Source: an uncultured Clostridia bacterium
GTDB taxonomy: Bacteria > Bacillota > Clostridia > Lachnospirales > Anaerotignaceae
Reading direction: 5' to 3'
DNA length: 8,024 nucleotides
NCBI GenBank assembly: GCA_937888765.1
Contig: CALASU010000328.1
Span: forward strand, 1 to 8,024
Shown here: positions 1-4,910 of the stretch, piece by piece
Layout of the letters: every line of letters starts with the position of its first letter
How positions within the stretch are numbered: position 1 is the first letter of the stretch
The notes under the pieces: model-generated
Database searches by the model: none
What the model saw: the letters and a program-made list of their open reading frames with translations, nothing else
Told to the model about the DNA's origin: nothing
Program-made: the position numbers and the translations under genes

Positions 1-55
1 AACCGATAACCTGCTGATTACAAGTCAGCTGCTCTGCCAATTGAGCCACATCGGC
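1..55 (-). tRNA. tRNA-Thr (anticodon UGU), 3' end cut off by window edge
   Basis: This is the promoter-distal copy in the array. It is identical to the two complete copies over the part present: acceptor 5' strand, D arm, anticodon arm with loop CTTGTAA (anticodon TGT), and the start of the T arm. The remaining T arm, the acceptor 3' strand and any downstream terminator lie outside the window. Confidence 0.95.
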
Positions 56-91
56 ACATTGGTACTCTTTTCAACAAATATTAAATTTTTA

Positions 92-164
92 AGCCGATGA
101 TCGGACTCGAACCGATAACCTGCTGATTACAAGTCAGCTGCTCTGCCAATTGAGCCACATCGGC
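92..164 (-). tRNA. tRNA-Thr (anticodon UGU)
   Basis: A 73-nt cloverleaf can be drawn on the minus strand. The acceptor stem GCCGATG pairs fully with CATCGGC, with discriminator T. The anticodon stem GCTGA/TCAGC encloses loop CTTGTAA, giving anticodon TGT, which reads ACA and other ACN threonine codons. The T loop is the standard GGTTCGAGTCC type. CCA is not encoded after the discriminator. It is the middle gene of the array, 36 bp from each neighbour, and is probably cut from a shared transcript by RNase P and 3' nucleases. Confidence 0.97.
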
Positions 165-200
165 ACATTGGTACTCTTTTCAACAAATATTAAATTTTTA

Positions 201-273
201 AGCCGATGATCGGACTCGAACCGATAACCTGCTGATTACAAGTCAGCTGCTCTGCCAATTGAGCCACATCGGC
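201..273 (-). tRNA. tRNA-Thr (anticodon UGU), promoter-proximal copy
   Basis: The sequence is identical to the copy at 92-164: 73 nt, full 7-bp acceptor stem, anticodon TGT in loop CTTGTAA, and no encoded CCA. It is the first gene transcribed from the promoter at 308-336, with a leader of about 28 nt between the expected transcription start and the mature 5' end. Confidence 0.97.
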
Positions 274-307
274 GCATCTCAGTGTTGTCTCGCTGAGTAC
301 AAGAGAG

Positions 308-336
308 ATAATACCATGTAATTGATTGTTCGTCAA
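308..336 (-). promoter_or_regulatory. Sigma-A promoter of the tRNA-Thr array
   Basis: On the minus strand the -35 box TTGACG (331-336) and the -10 box TATTAT (308-313) are separated by exactly 17 bp. Each differs from consensus at one base. Transcription should start near 300-302 and run into the array. The same stretch lies directly downstream of the small membrane protein gene, so read-through from that gene could also reach the tRNAs. Confidence 0.88.
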
Positions 337-355
337 CCCCTTTTTTTTAAAAAAC

Positions 356-571
356 TCAAAAAATTTTAAAAAAATTCGAAATTGATCGAAAAATGCCGAA
401 AACATAGCTTTCCATAAACCGAAGCACCACCAGCAGGGATGCCAGATAACAGCCGAAATCAATGGGCTTCTGCATAAAATTATTTTGCCATCTGTTTGCC
501 AGTGCTTCCAGTACAGACTGTATGCACAGAATCAGAAACAACTGCCCCGCCAACGTCAGAAAGGCATCCAT
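356..571 (-). CDS. Small predicted membrane protein (71 aa), unrecognised
   Basis: I do not recognise this protein. Two hydrophobic segments are visible, roughly residues 4-24 and 39-60. They are joined by a short polar loop rich in Asn, Gln and Arg (about 25-36), which suggests a two-pass inner-membrane protein. The tail is Phe-rich (ending FFKIF) and A+T-rich. The ATG at 571 is preceded by a purine-rich ribosome site (GGGGAGAGG, then three bases), which supports real translation. The gene lies between the tRNA-Thr promoter downstream and the divergent hydrolase operon upstream. It is short and has no family match I can name, so it could be a species-specific gene or, less likely, a chance frame. 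Confidence 0.55.
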   Translation of the reverse strand: MDAFLTLAGQLFLILCIQSVLEALANRWQNNFMQKPIDFGCYLASLLVVLRFMESYVFGIFRSISNFFKIF

Positions 572-622
572 TTTCCTCTCCCCTTTTTCCCATTTTTCTT
601 TTTTATCCTATGAAAAAAAACC

Positions 623-651
623 TTTTCAAATGCCCCTTTTGGGTTCATAAT
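623..651 (+). promoter_or_regulatory. Possible promoter of the hydrolase-thioesterase operon
   Basis: TTTTCA (623-628) and CATAAT (646-651) are 17 bp apart, matching four and five of six consensus bases. Transcription would start about 80 bp before the hydrolase ATG. On the minus strand the overlapping TTGAAA (624-629) with a weak GATAAA 16 bp downstream could serve the 71-aa gene, so the 572-740 gap may carry back-to-back promoters. Nothing else is evident in this gap. Both calls rest on motif matching in A+T-rich DNA. Confidence 0.35.
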
Positions 652-740
652 AGAAGAAGCCTTGGGGAAATTTTTATTTTTCTATCTTTAATATTGCACA
701 GCTCACCCCCCGGCATTTCAAAAAGAAAGAGTTGATTTTT

Positions 741-1688
741 ATGAAGAAAAAAATAACAAAATGTATTCTGGGTCTGTTCGCCGCCGCAGGTGCTGCTCTG
801 GCAGGGGTAGCAGGCTATCAGAAATTCTGTCTGAAGCAGGCACAGAAGAAAAAAGACGAAACCTATCTGCAGGAAATCTATGCTTCCGAATGGGGCGAAG
901 TGGCGTACCGCTCTGAAGGCACAGGCAGACCTCTTGTACTGGTACACAGCATGATGCTCGGTGCTTCCTCCAGAGAATGGGAAAACGTGATTGACGCAAT
1001 GGCGCAGAATTATCATGTATATGCGCTTGATCTGCCCGGCTTCGGCAACTCCTTCTCCCCCGAAAAGCCCTGGACAGCCTACCAGTATGCAAGACTTTTA
1101 CAGGCATTCATTCAAGATGTCATCAAGCGTCCTGTCTGCATCTGCGCCGCAAACGGCGGTGCCGATTTTGCGCTGACTCTATCCCTGCTTTCTCCCGAGG
1201 ATATCCGCCGCATGGTACTGATTTCCCCCGAGGGCATCGGTATGGGCTTTGCAACGGATGAGGATACCAAATCCCTTCCTCTGCTGCTCTCTCCTGTAGC
1301 AGGCACACAGACTTTCCTGACAGGCACAGCAAAAGGTAAGATCAGAGCACAGCTTGAGGATGCCTATTATGCAAAGGAAATGATTTCTGACGAACTGGTA
1401 CAGCTGTATGCAAATGCGGCACGCTATGGCGCACACGCACAGGCAACCTTTGCAGGCATCCAAACCCGCTTCTACGGCGCAGACACAAAGCCCGCCTTTG
1501 AAAAACTGGCTCTGCCGTTTCTGATGATCTGGGGCGAGGAAAACAAGCTGAACCCCATCGAGCATTTCCACACAGCGGAAAAGCTGAAACAGCATGGCGA
1601 ATTTGTCGTATTTGAAAAAACAGGTGCTCTGCCGCATATGGAAAGCCCGCAGGCATTTTTTGACAATCTGAAAGCATTTTTAAAATAA
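741..1688 (+). CDS. Membrane-anchored alpha/beta-hydrolase-fold protein, probable pseudoenzyme
   Basis: The 315-residue protein starts with a basic stretch and a hydrophobic helix (about residues 5-27, small residues dominating), read as an uncleaved signal anchor. An alpha/beta hydrolase fold follows: PLVLVHS (64-70), YALDLPGFGNS (94-104), nucleophile-elbow region CICAANGGADFAL (133-145), LMIWGEEN (261-268) and TGALPHMESP (294-303). By alignment from memory to the GxSxG, GxxD and GH(L/F)P motifs, the nucleophile position is Ala137, the acid position Asn268 and the catalytic His position Ala296. The usual HG after strand 3 is HS. Hydrolysis is therefore doubtful, and a binding or scaffold role is an inference. 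I chose the ATG at 741: the in-frame TTG at 732 abuts the weak purine-rich site AAAGAG, while the ATG sits nine bases after it. The stop is 11 bp before the first thioesterase, so the three genes probably share a transcript. Confidence 0.8.
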   Translation: MKKKITKCILGLFAAAGAALAGVAGYQKFCLKQAQKKKDETYLQEIYASEWGEVAYRSEGTGRPLVLVHSMMLGASSREWENVIDAMAQNYHVYALDLPGFGNSFSPEKPWTAYQYARLLQAFIQDVIKRPVCICAANGGADFALTLSLLSPEDIRRMVLISPEGIGMGFATDEDTKSLPLLLSPVAGTQTFLTGTAKGKIRAQLEDAYYAKEMISDELVQLYANAARYGAHAQATFAGIQTRFYGADTKPAFEKLALPFLMIWGEENKLNPIEHFHTAEKLKQHGEFVVFEKTGALPHMESPQAFFDNLKAFLK

Positions 1689-1699
1689 GGAGAAACACT

Positions 1700-2161
1700 A
1701 TGAAATGGAAAACCCCCCCTGAACTCTGTCAGGAGCATATGGAAAATTACTATCACACCATGATGATCCCCGGCTCCACGCTGCAGCATCACGGCGTAAT
1801 CCCTAAAATGGAACCTCGTTTTGTTGCCTGTGATTTTGAAAAAGGCACTTCCGAGCTTGCCTATACGGTACTGGAATGGGAGCTGAATCCCGAGGACATG
1901 ATCCACGGCGGTATCACTTCCACAGCATTAGATACGGCTATGGGTATGATGGCACATTATTACATGCAGAAAACCGTTGTTACGGTTACCATGAATGTAT
2001 CTTTTTTGAAACCGATTCTGCTGGGAGACAAATTCCATATCCACACACAGCTGGACTCCCTTGGGCGCACACTGGCAACACTGAAGGCAGAGGTACGTCT
2101 GGAAAGAGATGATCTGCTTGCGGGTATCTGCACAGCGACGTTTATGGCGGTTAATGAATAA
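1700..2161 (+). CDS. PaaI-type hotdog-fold thioesterase (first paralogue)
   Basis: The 153-residue protein resembles PaaI/acyl-CoA thioesterase-like hotdog proteins, which hydrolyse acyl-CoA or related thioesters as multimers. The core motif ELNPEDMIHGGI (61-72), with His69-Gly70-Gly71 and Asp78 on the following central helix (DTAMG), matches the family's HGG...D active-site pattern. The later strand FLKPILLGD (102-110) and SLGRTL (120-125) are typical hotdog elements. About 40 N-terminal residues precede the core. The ATG is preceded by AAGGAG with seven bases between. It lies 11 bp after the hydrolase and 25 bp before a paralogue sharing 26 of 51 residues by eye over 40-90. The substrate is unknown, and the context does not identify a pathway. 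Confidence 0.85.
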   Translation: MKWKTPPELCQEHMENYYHTMMIPGSTLQHHGVIPKMEPRFVACDFEKGTSELAYTVLEWELNPEDMIHGGITSTALDTAMGMMAHYYMQKTVVTVTMNVSFLKPILLGDKFHIHTQLDSLGRTLATLKAEVRLERDDLLAGICTATFMAVNE

Positions 2162-2186
2162 GGAATGATGAGAAAGGAATCGTTTT

Positions 2187-2669
2187 ATGATTATACTGAA
2201 AGATGAAATTTCTTCACAGGAAAATATGGAGGCATGGCTGTCCCAGTTAGGGCATCCCGACAACCCCATTTCCAACAAGGGGGTGCTGGTGCATCTGAAG
2301 CCCCGCTTTGTTTCCTGCGATTTTGAAAACAGAGATGCGTGTATCGCTTTTGATGTACTGGACTGGGAGCTGAATCCCGGCGGCACACTGCACGGCGGGA
2401 TCATCGTAACAGGGTTTGACGTGGCATTCGGTCTGACCTGCCACTATTACGCAAAACAGCACATGATCTCCACCGTAAACCTCACAACAACTTTTTTAAA
2501 ACCCATTCTGCCGGGAGATACAGTAAATTATCATGTGCATATCACTTCTCTGGGGCGCACGCTCATCAGCATGACAGCAGAAGCAAGACTGTCCAGAAAC
2601 AACATCCTTGCCGCAACAGCAACCTCTACATTCATGAAACTGGACAAAACCTTTGAACAGCCTATTTAA
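2187..2669 (+). CDS. PaaI-type hotdog-fold thioesterase (second paralogue)
   Basis: The 160-residue protein has the same architecture as its upstream neighbour: PRFVSCDFE (39-47), ELNPGGTLHGGI (61-72) with His69-Gly70-Gly71, Asp78, FLKPILPGD (103-111) and SLGRTL (121-126). The two align without a gap from residue 39 to about 90, with a one-residue shift afterwards, which points to tandem duplication. Both keep the catalytic-type residues, so neither looks inactive; a hetero-oligomer or two different acyl specificities are the obvious possibilities. The start is set by AAAGGA eight bases before the ATG. It is the last gene of the operon, and the hairpin array begins five bases after its stop. 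Confidence 0.85.
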   Translation: MIILKDEISSQENMEAWLSQLGHPDNPISNKGVLVHLKPRFVSCDFENRDACIAFDVLDWELNPGGTLHGGIIVTGFDVAFGLTCHYYAKQHMISTVNLTTTFLKPILPGDTVNYHVHITSLGRTLISMTAEARLSRNNILAATATSTFMKLDKTFEQPI

Positions 2670-2673
2670 GACC

Positions 2674-2845
2674 TTGGGGGCTTTGCCCCCAATACCCCCT
2701 TAAAACCGTGGGACACTGTCCCACACCCTGCAAGGGGGATAATCCCCCTTGATCCCTGTACCGCAGAACCATATACATGGTTCTGCAAATAGGATTCCAA
2801 AGGGGTTACCCCTTTGGCAGGGAGCTCGAGGGACAGAGTCCCTCG
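2674..2845. repeat. Array of six GC-rich hairpins in a convergent intergenic region
   Basis: Six near-perfect inverted repeats follow one another: 2674-2692 (TTGGGGGC type, 8 bp), 2708-2724 (GTGGGACA, 8 bp), 2731-2751 (CAAGGGGGAT, 10 bp), 2763-2786 (GCAGAACCAT, 10 bp, four-base loop), 2797-2817 (CCAAAGGGGT, 10 bp) and 2827-2845 (CGAGGGAC, 8 bp). Loops are only one to four bases, and no long T run follows any stem, so they are not classic terminators. Because they are symmetrical they could fold in transcripts from either strand. The array fills the space between the convergent thioesterase and regulator genes and supplies the last codons of the regulator. I recall similar short-loop hairpin strings between genes in other Clostridia but cannot name a family. 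Confidence 0.9.
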
Positions 2846-3081
2846 TTTACATACACCACAATATCCGCCACATCGCAGTCCAGCGCATAGCAGATGCGTG
2901 CAAGGACATCGAGATCCAGCTTTTCCACTTTTCCGCTATACCATTTATTGACGACTTCAAACCGTGCATCTATCAGCTTTGCCAGCTGGTTTCTGGTCAT
3001 TCCGCGCTCTTCCAGCAGCTCTTTCAAACGCATTTCCACTGCACCATAATCCGCTCTGATAAGTACCGGTCTTTCCTGCAT
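2806..3081 (-). CDS. Small XRE/Cro-type helix-turn-helix regulator (91 aa)
   Basis: A single Cro/C1-type DNA-binding domain spans about residues 14-76. MTRNQLAKLI (28-37) forms the first helix of the motif, ARFEVVNKWYSGKVEKLDLDVL (39-60) the recognition helix and following turn, and ARICYALDCDVADIVVY (61-77) closes the fold. It resembles the short YozG-like proteins that consist of little but this domain. The start is the ATG at 3081, with AGGAGG (3089-3094) seven bases upstream. An upstream in-frame start at 3126 falls inside the -10 box and has no ribosome site. Residues 79-91 (NEGLCPSSSLPKG) are encoded by the last two hairpins of the adjacent array, with the stop inside hairpin 2797-2817; the tail therefore looks acquired from the repeat rather than part of the fold. 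Targets are unknown; autoregulation is common in this family. Confidence 0.85.
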   Translation of the reverse strand: MQERPVLIRADYGAVEMRLKELLEERGMTRNQLAKLIDARFEVVNKWYSGKVEKLDLDVLARICYALDCDVADIVVYVNEGLCPSSSLPKG

Positions 3082-3088
3082 AAACACC

Positions 3089-3094
3089 CCTCCT
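3089..3094 (-). promoter_or_regulatory. Ribosome binding site fixing the regulator start
   Basis: AGGAGG on the minus strand lies seven bases before the ATG at 3081. This excludes the longer reading from 3126. Confidence 0.85.
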
Positions 3095-3124
3095 GCCTGC
3101 ACTTTCTGCCATTTCTTTTTTCCC

Positions 3125-3153
3125 ATTATAAAAGGTTACTATGCAGGTGTCAA
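3125..3153 (-). promoter_or_regulatory. Perfect consensus sigma-A promoter of the small regulator
   Basis: TTGACA (3148-3153) and TATAAT (3125-3130) are separated by exactly 17 bp, matching both hexamers at every base. Transcription should start near 3118, about 37 bases before the ATG at 3081. It lies nine bases downstream of the noc stop, so the regulator is transcribed on its own, perhaps with read-through from noc. A full-consensus promoter for a small regulator suggests strong transcription unless something represses it. Confidence 0.92.
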
Positions 3154-3162
3154 CGAACCCTG

Positions 3163-4005
3163 TTATGCCGTTTCGCTCTGTTTTCTGCGTATCTGGATCA
3201 TGATTTCACAGCTTTCCTCATCCTGCTGATCCTCATACAGCACATCCACGCCCGTCCGCCGAATGGCTTCCACCGACTGCTTGATGGTATTCGTAAACAA
3301 TCGAAAATCTCCTGTGCGGATATATCGCTTTTCCTTCTGCTCCGGCCGTTCGGGCAGGGAATACCACATCATCTCCAGTGTCTTCTCCACCAGCTCCTCC
3401 GTTCTTTTTACATTCATTTCTTCCAGTATCATCTGCTCCAGTACCATCAGCCGCATTTCCTCATCAGGCAGTCTGAGCAATGCCCTTGCATGGCGTTCGG
3501 TAAAACGATAATCCAGCAGCAGCTTTTTTACACTGTCCTCCAACCGCAGTACCCGCAGCTTATTGGCAATACAGGACTGTGTTTTTGACAGCTTCACGGC
3601 AAGTTCTTCCTGTGTCAGCCCATAATCCTCCATCATGTTCCGATAGCCCTCAGCCTCCTCCAGAAAGCTCAGATTCTGCCGCTGTATGCTCTCCACAAAC
3701 GCCATCACCGCACTGTCACTGTCGCTGATTTTCAGCAGTATCGCAGGAATGGTCTGTAAGCCCGCCATACGCGCCGCACGCAGGCGGCGTTCTCCTGCTA
3801 CCACTTCATAGCCCCCGTTCAGCTTGCGGATGCTGATGGGCTGTAAAACGCCGTAGGAACGGATACTGTCCGCAAGCTCCTGCAGTGCCGCATGATTAAA
3901 ATACTTTCTGGGTTGATACGGACTGGAACAGATGCGGTCAATCGGCACCTGATACACCACCCGCTCTTTTTTCAGTCCTATCTTCGGAAATTTCAAAAAT
4001 TCCAT
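3163..4005 (-). CDS. noc: Nucleoid occlusion protein Noc (ParB family)
   Basis: This 280-residue ParB-family protein should bind specific DNA sites, load CTP and spread or attach to the membrane, keeping the division septum off the chromosome. Visible parts: a short basic/hydrophobic N terminus, PYQPRKYFN (29-37), the CTP-binding GERRLRAARMAG (71-82), ESIQRQNLSFLEEA (105-118), the helix-turn-helix TQEELAVKLSKTQSCIANKL (131-150), and the C-terminal dimerisation region with FTNTIKQSVEAIRRTGVDV (237-255). That last segment and the position after rsmG fit Noc better than ParB/Spo0J. The usual ENxxR is ESIQR here (Ser106), and the following Glu is Gln. I start at the ATG at 4005, eight bases after AAGGAG (4014-4019); the GTG at 4014 overlaps that site. 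No soj/parB pair follows it here. Confidence 0.9.
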   Translation of the reverse strand: MEFLKFPKIGLKKERVVYQVPIDRICSSPYQPRKYFNHAALQELADSIRSYGVLQPISIRKLNGGYEVVAGERRLRAARMAGLQTIPAILLKISDSDSAVMAFVESIQRQNLSFLEEAEGYRNMMEDYGLTQEELAVKLSKTQSCIANKLRVLRLEDSVKKLLLDYRFTERHARALLRLPDEEMRLMVLEQMILEEMNVKRTEELVEKTLEMMWYSLPERPEQKEKRYIRTGDFRLFTNTIKQSVEAIRRTGVDVLYEDQQDEESCEIMIQIRRKQSETA

Positions 4006-4013
4006 GTTTCTCA

Positions 4014-4019
4014 CTCCTT
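4014..4019 (-). promoter_or_regulatory. Ribosome binding site fixing the noc start
   Basis: AAGGAG on the minus strand is eight bases before the ATG at 4005 and overlaps the alternative GTG at 4014. This rules out the longer form. Confidence 0.85.
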
Positions 4020-4065
4020 ATATCCAAAAAGACCCGTCTTCTTACCCGATTTCATTTTTTTCTTC

Positions 4066-4096
4066 ATTTTAGCACGGCAGTTTTTTGCATCGACAA
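4066..4096 (-). promoter_or_regulatory. Probable noc promoter (extended -10)
   Basis: TGCTAAAAT on the minus strand gives a -10 box TAAAAT (4066-4071) with an upstream TG, as in extended -10 promoters. A partial -35 box, TTGTCG (4091-4096), is 19 bp upstream, longer than ideal. It lies between the rsmG terminator and noc, so noc seems to have its own transcript with a leader of about 55 bases. The -35 area overlaps an imperfect palindrome (TTTTTG, six bases, CAAAAA). Confidence 0.55.
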
Positions 4097-4108
4097 AAAG
4101 CGTTCCAC

Positions 4109-4150
4109 AAAAAAAAGCCCGCATCGACAAAAATACTGCCGATACGAGCC
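4109..4150 (-). terminator. Rho-independent terminator of the mnmG-rsmG operon
   Basis: Downstream of rsmG on the minus strand, GGCTCGTATCGGC (4138-4150) pairs with GTCGATGCGGGCT (4116-4128) over 13 positions, several of them G-U, around a nine-base loop. Eight T residues (4109-4116) follow at once. The stem begins 31 bases after the rsmG stop. An A-rich tract before the stem is short, so activity in the opposite direction is unlikely. Confidence 0.88.
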
Positions 4151-4180
4151 TTTTCTGTGTTATTTTCTTCGCTGTCCTTC

Positions 4181-4900
4181 TTATTTCAAAGGATTCTTAT
4201 TGATCTTTCCTGCTTTTCTGGGATACTGCTTAGGTGTAGGTGCTGTCTTTTCGATAAATACCAGCTTATGGGAAAGGTCGGTATTGGGAATGGCAACATC
4301 CTGAATTTTTACGAGTTTGCCGCCCAGTTTTGCCAGAGCACCCTTTGCCTGTTCCAGTTCCGCTTCCGCATCAGGGCCTTTCAGTGCTGCCAGCATACCG
4401 CCAACCTTTACAAAAGGCAGGCAGAATTCTGCCAGAACTGCCAGATTTGCCACCGCGCGGGAAACACAGAGGTCATATTGTTCTCTATGCTCCGCACTCT
4501 GTCCGCCGTCCTCTGCACGGCTATGGATATACTGCACGCCCGTAAGCCCCAGCTGAGAGCCTACTTCCTGCAAAAAGCCGATGCGTTTCTGCAGGGAATC
4601 CAGCAGTGTCATTTCCACATCGGGGCAGGCAATCTTTACGGGAATACCTGGGAAACCCGCACCTGTACCCACATCAATGACTTTCATGTCTGTTTTCCAT
4701 TCCACAGCAGGCACTAAGCTCAGACAATCCGCAAAATGCTTCAGTACCACATCCCGCTTTTCTGTGATCGCGGTCAGATTCATTTTTTCATTCCATTCGA
4801 GCAAAAGGGAAAGGTATTGCATAAACTGCTCGATCTGTTTCTCATCCAGAGAAACACCCATTTCGTCACAGCTTTCTTTCAGCAGCTTTTTATATTCCAT
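4181..4900 (-). CDS. rsmG: 16S rRNA (guanine-527-N7)-methyltransferase RsmG
   Basis: RsmG (GidB) methylates G527 of 16S rRNA using S-adenosylmethionine; its loss gives low-level streptomycin resistance in several bacteria. The 239-residue length is normal. The SAM-binding motif VIDVGTGAGFPGIPVKI occupies 74-90, and the acidic end of the next strand (LLDS, 99-102) also fits. SRAVANL (147-153) and the basic C-terminal signature QYPRKAGKINKNPL (225-238) are characteristic. The ATG at 4900 is preceded by AAGGAG with six bases between, and that ribosome site overlaps the stop codon of the upstream 63-codon gene, so the two are likely coupled. It follows mnmG as in most Firmicutes, apart from the inserted small gene, and ends at a strong terminator. 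Confidence 0.97.
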   Translation of the reverse strand: MEYKKLLKESCDEMGVSLDEKQIEQFMQYLSLLLEWNEKMNLTAITEKRDVVLKHFADCLSLVPAVEWKTDMKVIDVGTGAGFPGIPVKIACPDVEMTLLDSLQKRIGFLQEVGSQLGLTGVQYIHSRAEDGGQSAEHREQYDLCVSRAVANLAVLAEFCLPFVKVGGMLAALKGPDAEAELEQAKGALAKLGGKLVKIQDVAIPNTDLSHKLVFIEKTAPTPKQYPRKAGKINKNPLK

Positions 4901-4910
4901 GGTTTACTCC

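Larger units (their letters stand above)
1..273 (-). repeat. Tandem array of 109-bp units, each a tRNA-Thr gene plus spacer
   Basis: The same 109-bp unit recurs with starts at 1, 110 and 219 (anchor AACCGATAACC) and no mismatch that I can find, including the 36-bp A+T-rich spacers at 56-91 and 165-200. The identity stops at 274, just upstream of the promoter-proximal tRNA. Spacers as well as genes are identical, so the copies arose by recent duplication or are kept the same by recombination. Position 1 is itself inside a unit, so the true copy number is unknown and the window edge may be a repeat-induced assembly break. Confidence 0.95.

Noticed and set aside
1..273. Direct repeats that could suggest a CRISPR array
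   Set aside because: The repeated unit folds into a complete tRNA-Thr and the spacers are identical to each other, whereas CRISPR spacers differ.
301..380. A- and T-runs after the 71-aa gene as its terminator
   Set aside because: The runs of T and A are low-complexity without a GC-containing stem, and the tRNA promoter lies within the same stretch.
190..462. Open frame of 90 codons on the minus strand over the tRNA region
   Set aside because: It runs through the tRNA-Thr gene and its promoter, has no ribosome site, and overlaps the better-supported 71-aa gene.
2674..2692. First hairpin as a Rho-independent terminator of the thioesterase operon
   Set aside because: The stem is GC-rich and well placed, but AATACCCCC follows instead of a T run, so intrinsic termination cannot be claimed.
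2749..3588. Open frame of 279 codons on the plus strand
   Set aside because: It crosses two hairpins and lies opposite the helix-turn-helix gene and noc. Its composition is that of an antisense shadow (many Phe, His and Leu), with no domain or ribosome site.
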